NCBI RefSeq assembly: GCF_029263665.1
Contig: NZ_JAJUFQ010000008.1
Span: 62,001 to 126,000, forward strand
Length of the DNA: 64,000 bases
Source: Halomonas sp.
GTDB taxonomy: Bacteria; Pseudomonadota; Gammaproteobacteria; Pseudomonadales; Halomonadaceae
Direction: 5' to 3'
Positions 60,081-64,000 of the stretch are shown piece after piece. Position numbers and translations under genes: made by a program. Below the pieces are notes generated by a model, which saw only the letters and a program-made list of their open reading frames with translations, ran no database searches and was not told the DNA's origin. How positions within the stretch are numbered: position 1 is the first letter of the stretch; the number at the start of each line of letters is the position of its first letter.

Positions 60081-60716
60081 TTACCGAATGATGCCGTGTG
60101 GCCCCAGGTGCAGCATGCAGAGATGCGCGTGGAGATCGCTCCATTCATTCTCGATGGGGCCAGCCGTTCTTGTATTGCTGCTGGCGTATTCTGCTTCTGA
60201 ATATTCGAAGCCTTGAGGCAGTACGACTCTTGCGCGGTGTGGTTGCCCGGTAACGGGGTTACGGATGGGTTCGGCCGAGGCTTCGACGATGCCTTCCACC
60301 GAGAAGTGCCCCATTCCCGCCTTTTCGTCGGATTCGAACTCAATGGCCTTGAACAGCGGTTCGTGGACAGTGTCTGTTGTTGCCTTGACCACGTTGAATA
60401 TGGTGGCGAACTCCTCGGTTTCCTCGCCCCCCAGGATCTTCAACAGTGCCTCGCGCTGTTCGGCTGTGGCACGTTCGTCGACGATGGGCAGGACCTCGCC
60501 GTGTCCCTCATGGATAGCACCGGGCCAGGCCAGTATGGCTACCGCTTTCAGCCCGTCGAGCCTTACGTCGCCGAAATGTCCTTCGTCGATGCGCATGCCT
60601 ACCGCCGCGCGGCAGTTGCCATGGGTAGGCAGTGCATTGAACTGGCAGGGACACCCCCAATTGCAGTTACAGGTGGCAATTTCCGCTCCTTGGATCATCC
60701 AATCGACATAAGCCAT
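60081..60716 (-). CDS. DUF1326 family protein
   Basis: A 211-residue soluble protein from MAYVDWMIQGAEIATCNCNWGCPCQFNALPTHGNCRAAVGMRID (ATG 60716, GGAGG upstream). The cysteine-rich start (CNCNWGCPC..C) is the DUF1326 landmark, likely a metal site. The rest is beta-rich. Its partner is the DUF2182 protein. Confidence 0.85.
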   Translation of the reverse strand: MAYVDWMIQGAEIATCNCNWGCPCQFNALPTHGNCRAAVGMRIDEGHFGDVRLDGLKAVAILAWPGAIHEGHGEVLPIVDERATAEQREALLKILGGEETEEFATIFNVVKATTDTVHEPLFKAIEFESDEKAGMGHFSVEGIVEASAEPIRNPVTGQPHRARVVLPQGFEYSEAEYASSNTRTAGPIENEWSDLHAHLCMLHLGPHGIIR

Positions 60717-60900
60717 AGCATGGTTCCTCCAGAGCAGGTCTGTGAAAAGGCCTTCTGCACGACATTTTGCTTCCCTGCATTTCACTTCCCTACGCATCCA
60801 TATTATATGTAAGGATCCCTTCGCCGGCCGGAATTAAACACGCTGGTGCCGTGGCCCGAGATACCCGATGGCCACGTTTCCTTGAGTCTCACTTTTCTCT

Positions 60901-61968
60901 TCAGAACAGCTCACCCTGAGGGTGCGGTGGCCGGAAGTCTGTTGTGTTCAACTGATGTTCATTCCGGCGTTCATTCAACCCCAGGCGGCGACAGGTCTTG
61001 TGAAAGCGCTGCGACAATAGCTCCGCGAACACGCCTTCGCCGCGCATGCGATGACCGAAGCGGCTGTCGTAATCCGACCCGCCGCGGCATTGGCGGATCA
61101 GGCTCATGACCTTGGCGGCTCGCTCGGGGTAGTGAGCCGCCAGCCAGTCTTCAAACAACGGTGCGACCTCCAGGGGCAGGCGCAGCAGCATCCAGCTGGC
61201 ACTGAGAGCGCCAGCGTTTCGAGCGGCCTCGAGTAAGCGTTCCATTTCATGATCCGTCAGCCCGGGAATCATGGGGGCCAGCAGTGTGCCTACCGGAATG
61301 CCTGCCTGGCTCAGGCTCGAGATGACCTTGAGACGCGCCTCGGGGGAGGCCGCCCTGGGTTCCAGGTGTCTTTTCAATTCACGGTCGAGGCTGGTCAGGC
61401 TGATGAATACCCGGACCAGGCGATGTCGCGCCATCTCTTCCAGAAGGTCCAAGTCACGCAGGATCAGGCTGCTCTTGGTGACGATGGTGACGGGATGTCG
61501 ACATTCCAGCAGCAGCTCAAGCACGGCACGCGTCGTGCCATATCTGGCCTCGATGGGCTGATAGCAGTCGGTATTGCCGGACAGATTGATCGATTGGCAG
61601 CGGTAACCTGGCTTGCACAGTTCTTCGCGCAGTCGATCGACCAGTCCACTGCGGACAATCAGCCGGGTCTCGAAGTCGATGCCCGGCGATAGGTCCCAGT
61701 AGGCGTGGCTAGGTCTGGCGTAGCAGTAGATACAGCCGTGTTCGCAGCCGCGATAAGGGTTCAAAGAGCGGTCGAAGGGCAGGTCCGGTGAACGGTTCCA
61801 TGACAGAGCACTTTTGGTGGCTTCTGTGGCGGCGATTGTCGCCAGGGTCTCGGGGCATGCCTCTTGCCACCAGCCATCATCAGCATCTTCAACATGCGTT
61901 GGCGCATAGCGGTTGGCAGGTGCCTTGTTGGTACCGCGACCTTTGAGTATTGGATGAGTACGAGTCAT
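60901..61968 (-). CDS. PA0069-type radical SAM protein
   Basis: A 355-residue radical SAM enzyme of the PA0069/SplB-like family. It has SLNPYRGCEHGCIYCYARPSHAYWDLSPGIDFETRL with the CxxxCxxC iron-sulfur site (about residues 69-84). QSINLSGNTDCYQPIEARYGTTRAVLELLLE and VRVFISLTSLDRELKRHLEPRAASPEARLKVISSLSQAGIPV follow. The substrate is unknown. Confidence 0.9.
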   Translation of the reverse strand: MTRTHPILKGRGTNKAPANRYAPTHVEDADDGWWQEACPETLATIAATEATKSALSWNRSPDLPFDRSLNPYRGCEHGCIYCYARPSHAYWDLSPGIDFETRLIVRSGLVDRLREELCKPGYRCQSINLSGNTDCYQPIEARYGTTRAVLELLLECRHPVTIVTKSSLILRDLDLLEEMARHRLVRVFISLTSLDRELKRHLEPRAASPEARLKVISSLSQAGIPVGTLLAPMIPGLTDHEMERLLEAARNAGALSASWMLLRLPLEVAPLFEDWLAAHYPERAAKVMSLIRQCRGGSDYDSRFGHRMRGEGVFAELLSQRFHKTCRRLGLNERRNEHQLNTTDFRPPHPQGELF

Positions 61969-62194
61969 GGCAGTGGGTCAGTGGGTCAGTGGATCAGGTA
62001 TGAGGTGGGCGGGTATTAGAAAAATAGAGGGATGATTTTATATGTATGCATATACAGTAATGGTGTTTCGCCGATATTGCCATATCGATGGTGGAATTCT
62101 GCTTCGGCCTTATCAGGGACGTTCGATGATCTGGTAAGCTGCGCGGCATTGCTGAGCCGAATGGCTCACAGCCCCTCTGGAAAGGAATGCCTGC

Positions 62195-63412
62195 ATGAGT
62201 GACTTGAACACCCTCCTTCAGCGGATTCAGCCAGCCGATGCAAGTGCCCGAGAACGCGCCGAGGCGCGCCTCGACATGTTGACCAAGCCGCCAGGCAGTC
62301 TGGGGCGTCTGGAACATCTGGTAACGGATCTGGCGGGTATCAGTGGTGAAGGGCTGCCCCGTGTAAACCCGCCTGCCGTGCTGGTGTTTGCAGCCGATCA
62401 TGGTGTGGCGGAAGAGGGAGTGTCGGCCTTTCCCCAGGCAGTGACAGCACAGATGGTGACCAATTTTGCCAACGGCGGCGCCGCCATCAATGTCTTTGCC
62501 CGTCAGGTGGACGCACGTCTGGAAGTGGTCGATGTGGGGGTGGTGACACCATACGGAGTCCCGACGGGTGAAGGACGGGGTGCGATCGTTGTCGACCGGG
62601 TGAGAGACGGGAGTGGCAACATTGCCAGAGAGGATGCCATGACGCGAGAGCAGGCAGTTGCCGCGTTGATGGTGGGCAGTCGTGCGGTCGACCGAGCGCG
62701 TGAGGCGGGTTGCCGATGCCTGATTCTCGGTGAGATGGGGATTGCCAACACCACACCAAGCAGTGCCTTGTTGGCCGCCTTCGCAGGACTTGAACCCGAG
62801 CAGGTGGTTGGGCGTGGTACAGGTATTGATGACGCGGGCCTGAAGCACAAGCGTGAGGTGATTGCCCTGGCTCTGGCACGGGGGGCAGGTGCCGATGATG
62901 CCCTGGCTCTGGCACGGGGGGCAGGTGCCGATGATGCCCTGGACACTCTGGCACGGCTGGGCGGGCTGGAGATCGTTGCCATGGCGGGAGCGTACCTGGC
63001 GGGTGCTGCTGCGCGCTTGCCAATCGTGGTGGACGGCTTCATTGCCACGGTTGCCGCCTTGGCGGCGTGTCGTCTGTGTCCGGCAGTGCGTGACTATCTG
63101 GTCTTTGGCCACCAGTCCCAGGAGACCGGGCATCGTCATGCCCTGGAAGCTCTGGGGGGCAAGCCGCTATTGCAACTGGATCTACGCCTTGGCGAAGGCA
63201 GTGGTGCGGTCTTGGCCTATCCTCTGCTCGACGCTGCCTGCCGCATGCTGGCGGAAATGGCCACCTTCGATGACGCGGGGGTCGCCAAGGGGGAAGAGGG
63301 GAACGACGGGGGGCACGAGAGAGCAGGACAAGTCCAGCCCGGAGGGTCCGCTGCGGAGAAGGCGAATTCGGAAGCGTCGGGTTCAGAGAATACGAGCACG
63401 GAGAAAAAGTGA
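62195..63412 (+). CDS. cobT: Nicotinate-nucleotide:dimethylbenzimidazole phosphoribosyltransferase CobT
   Basis: A 405-residue CobT, with KPPGSLGRLEHLVTDLAGI (about residues 31-49), VFAADHGVAEEGVSAFPQAVTAQMVTNFANGGAAINVFARQ (about 67-107), GEMGIANTTPSSALLAAF (about 180-197), GRGTGIDDAGLKHKREV, and GHRHALEALGGKPLLQLDLRLGEGSGAVLAYPLLDAA. It makes alpha-ribazole phosphate for cobalamin. Residues 224-235 and 236-247 are a perfect 12-residue duplication ALALARGAGADD from a 36-bp tandem repeat. After ATFDDAGV the protein has an extra hydrophilic tail of about 45 residues. CobT usually has about 350 residues. It leads into cbiB by three bases. Confidence 0.93.
   Translation: MSDLNTLLQRIQPADASARERAEARLDMLTKPPGSLGRLEHLVTDLAGISGEGLPRVNPPAVLVFAADHGVAEEGVSAFPQAVTAQMVTNFANGGAAINVFARQVDARLEVVDVGVVTPYGVPTGEGRGAIVVDRVRDGSGNIAREDAMTREQAVAALMVGSRAVDRAREAGCRCLILGEMGIANTTPSSALLAAFAGLEPEQVVGRGTGIDDAGLKHKREVIALALARGAGADDALALARGAGADDALDTLARLGGLEIVAMAGAYLAGAAARLPIVVDGFIATVAALAACRLCPAVRDYLVFGHQSQETGHRHALEALGGKPLLQLDLRLGEGSGAVLAYPLLDAACRMLAEMATFDDAGVAKGEEGNDGGHERAGQVQPGGSAAEKANSEASGSENTSTEKK
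62864..62935 (+). repeat. Perfect 36-bp in-frame tandem duplication in cobT
   Basis: Units 62864-62899 and 62900-62935 are identical and begin GCCCTGGCTCTGGCACGG. A third partial copy of GCCCTGG starts at 62936. The duplication adds 12 codons and does not shift the frame. Confidence 0.95.
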
Positions 63413-63415
63413 CCG

Positions 63416-64000
63416 ATGCCTTTCGCGCTTCCTGCTCCCTTTTCCAGCGAAATTCTGTGGTTGACCCTACTGGCACTGCTGGTGGATCTGACCATCGGGG
63501 ACCCGCGCTGGTTACCCCACCCCGTTGTGGCCCTTGGCCGCTTGATTGCATGGCTGGATAAGCTCTGGAATCACGGCAGTGAGCGTGCCCGGCGTATCAA
63601 GGGGATTGTTCTGGCCGTGGTCGTAGTGGTGCTTGCCTGGAGCCTCACGGCGCTGGTGCTGGCTCTGGCAGCCAGGGTGAACACGTGGTTGGCGCTGGTC
63701 GTGGAGGTGTTGCTGCTGGCGACATGCCTGGCTGCTCATGGCTTGGTGGCCGCGGCGCGAGAGGTTTTCATTCCCTTGCGCCGGGGCGATCTGGTGGCGG
63801 CCAGACAGGCAGTTGCTGCTCTGGTCGGGCGGGATACCCGCGAGCTGGATGAAGCCGGGGTTGCCCGAGCCTGTGTCGAGAGTGTGGCGGAGAACACCGT
63901 GGATGGCATTACTGCGCCATTGTTCTGGGCTCTGGTCGGTGGGGCTCCCATGGCCATGGCCTACAAGGCAGTGAATACTCTGGATTCCATGGTCGGATAC
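63416..64000 (+). CDS. cbiB: Adenosylcobinamide-phosphate synthase CbiB/CobD (5' part)
   Basis: The frame starts at ATG 63416, three bases after the cobT stop, and is open to the window end (195 codons). It has LLVDLTIGDPRWLPHPVVALGRLIAWLD (about residues 21-48), the landmark of CbiB proteins (GDP...HPV...GR), a hydrophobic segment about residues 65-115, and RDTRELDEAGVARACVESVAENTVDGITAPLFWALVGGAPMAMAYKAVNTLDSMVGY (about 138-195). It attaches aminopropanol to the corrin ring. The C-terminal part lies outside the window. Confidence 0.94.
   Translation, partial: MPFALPAPFSSEILWLTLLALLVDLTIGDPRWLPHPVVALGRLIAWLDKLWNHGSERARRIKGIVLAVVVVVLAWSLTALVLALAARVNTWLALVVEVLLLATCLAAHGLVAAAREVFIPLRRGDLVAARQAVAALVGRDTRELDEAGVARACVESVAENTVDGITAPLFWALVGGAPMAMAYKAVNTLDSMVGY

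Noticed and set aside
61969..62194. Possible cobalamin riboswitch before cobT
   Set aside because: I looked for a B12-box-like segment (GCCACTG) and the long conserved fold; only a short TGAGCC/GGCTCA hairpin is present in 226 bases.
1..64000. Prophage, CRISPR array, rRNA, integrase or complete transposase
   Set aside because: None was found in either strand; the only mobile trace is the inverted-repeat relic at 44501-44553.

Overview
The window looks like a chromosomal segment from a moderately GC-rich gammaproteobacterium, most probably a Halomonas-type member of the Halomonadaceae. This is inferred from the mix of genes: a PutA lacking the ribbon-helix-helix domain with an AraC-type neighbour (Pseudomonas-like), OmpW paralogs, many TRAP and TTT carboxylate transporters, and YqcC/YigM/rhomboid/DUF1315 housekeeping genes. 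No phage, plasmid, CRISPR array or rRNA was seen. The window begins in the last codons of an unidentified gene and ends inside cbiB/cobD.

Layout. 1-1 kb: end of a gene, yqcC-like and gamma-glutamylcyclotransferase-like genes. 1-3.5 kb: three OmpW-family porin genes, one with an FNR/ANR-type box and two sharing a promoter palindrome. 3.9-10.6 kb: a small membrane protein and a proline-use block (putP, putA, AraC-type regulator). 10.6-14.1 kb: tRNA-Gly(CCC), small hypothetical genes, an AraC regulator, a lipoprotein and a small peptide gene with a perfect double-glycine leader. 14.2-28.8 kb: two divergent gene sets for import (TctA/B/C-type transporter) and CoA-dependent breakdown of an unidentified carboxylate (thioesterase, FadJ-like enzyme, ADP-forming acyl-CoA synthetase, enoyl-CoA hydratase, AbrB-family membrane protein, MmgE/PrpD, CaiB/BaiF CoA-transferase, LysR regulator).

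29-41 kb: azlD-azlC-XRE/cupin operon, nitroreductase, CBS protein, a Pmp3-domain protein, yigM-type transporter, nadK with a metallophosphoesterase, rhomboid protease, DUF1315 and DUF2797 proteins. 39.5-42.5 kb: IclR regulator, arginase-family (HutG-like) enzyme, gltS. 42.5-44.3 kb: sulfite-dehydrogenase-like molybdoenzyme with a small c-type cytochrome. 44.5-51.5 kb: after a relic of IS-type inverted repeats, a TRAP transporter operon (dctP-dctQ-dctM) with SDR, lambda-crystallin-type dehydrogenase, BKACE enzyme and LacI regulator.

51.9-59.2 kb: NAD-linked molybdenum formate dehydrogenase operon (fdsGBA-fdhD-fdsD) with a divergent ModE-like/periplasmic-binding-protein-like regulator. 59.2-62 kb: DUF2182/DUF1326 pair and a PA0069-type radical SAM protein. 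62.2-64 kb: cobT and the 5' part of cbiB/cobD.

The most notable findings are the orphan double-glycine-leader peptide, two uncharacterised carboxylate catabolic clusters, an array of Shine-Dalgarno-like repeats before the BKACE gene, and several in-frame or intergenic tandem repeats (15, 16, 18, 19, 22 and 36 bp). All family assignments come from reading motifs by eye; no database search was run.
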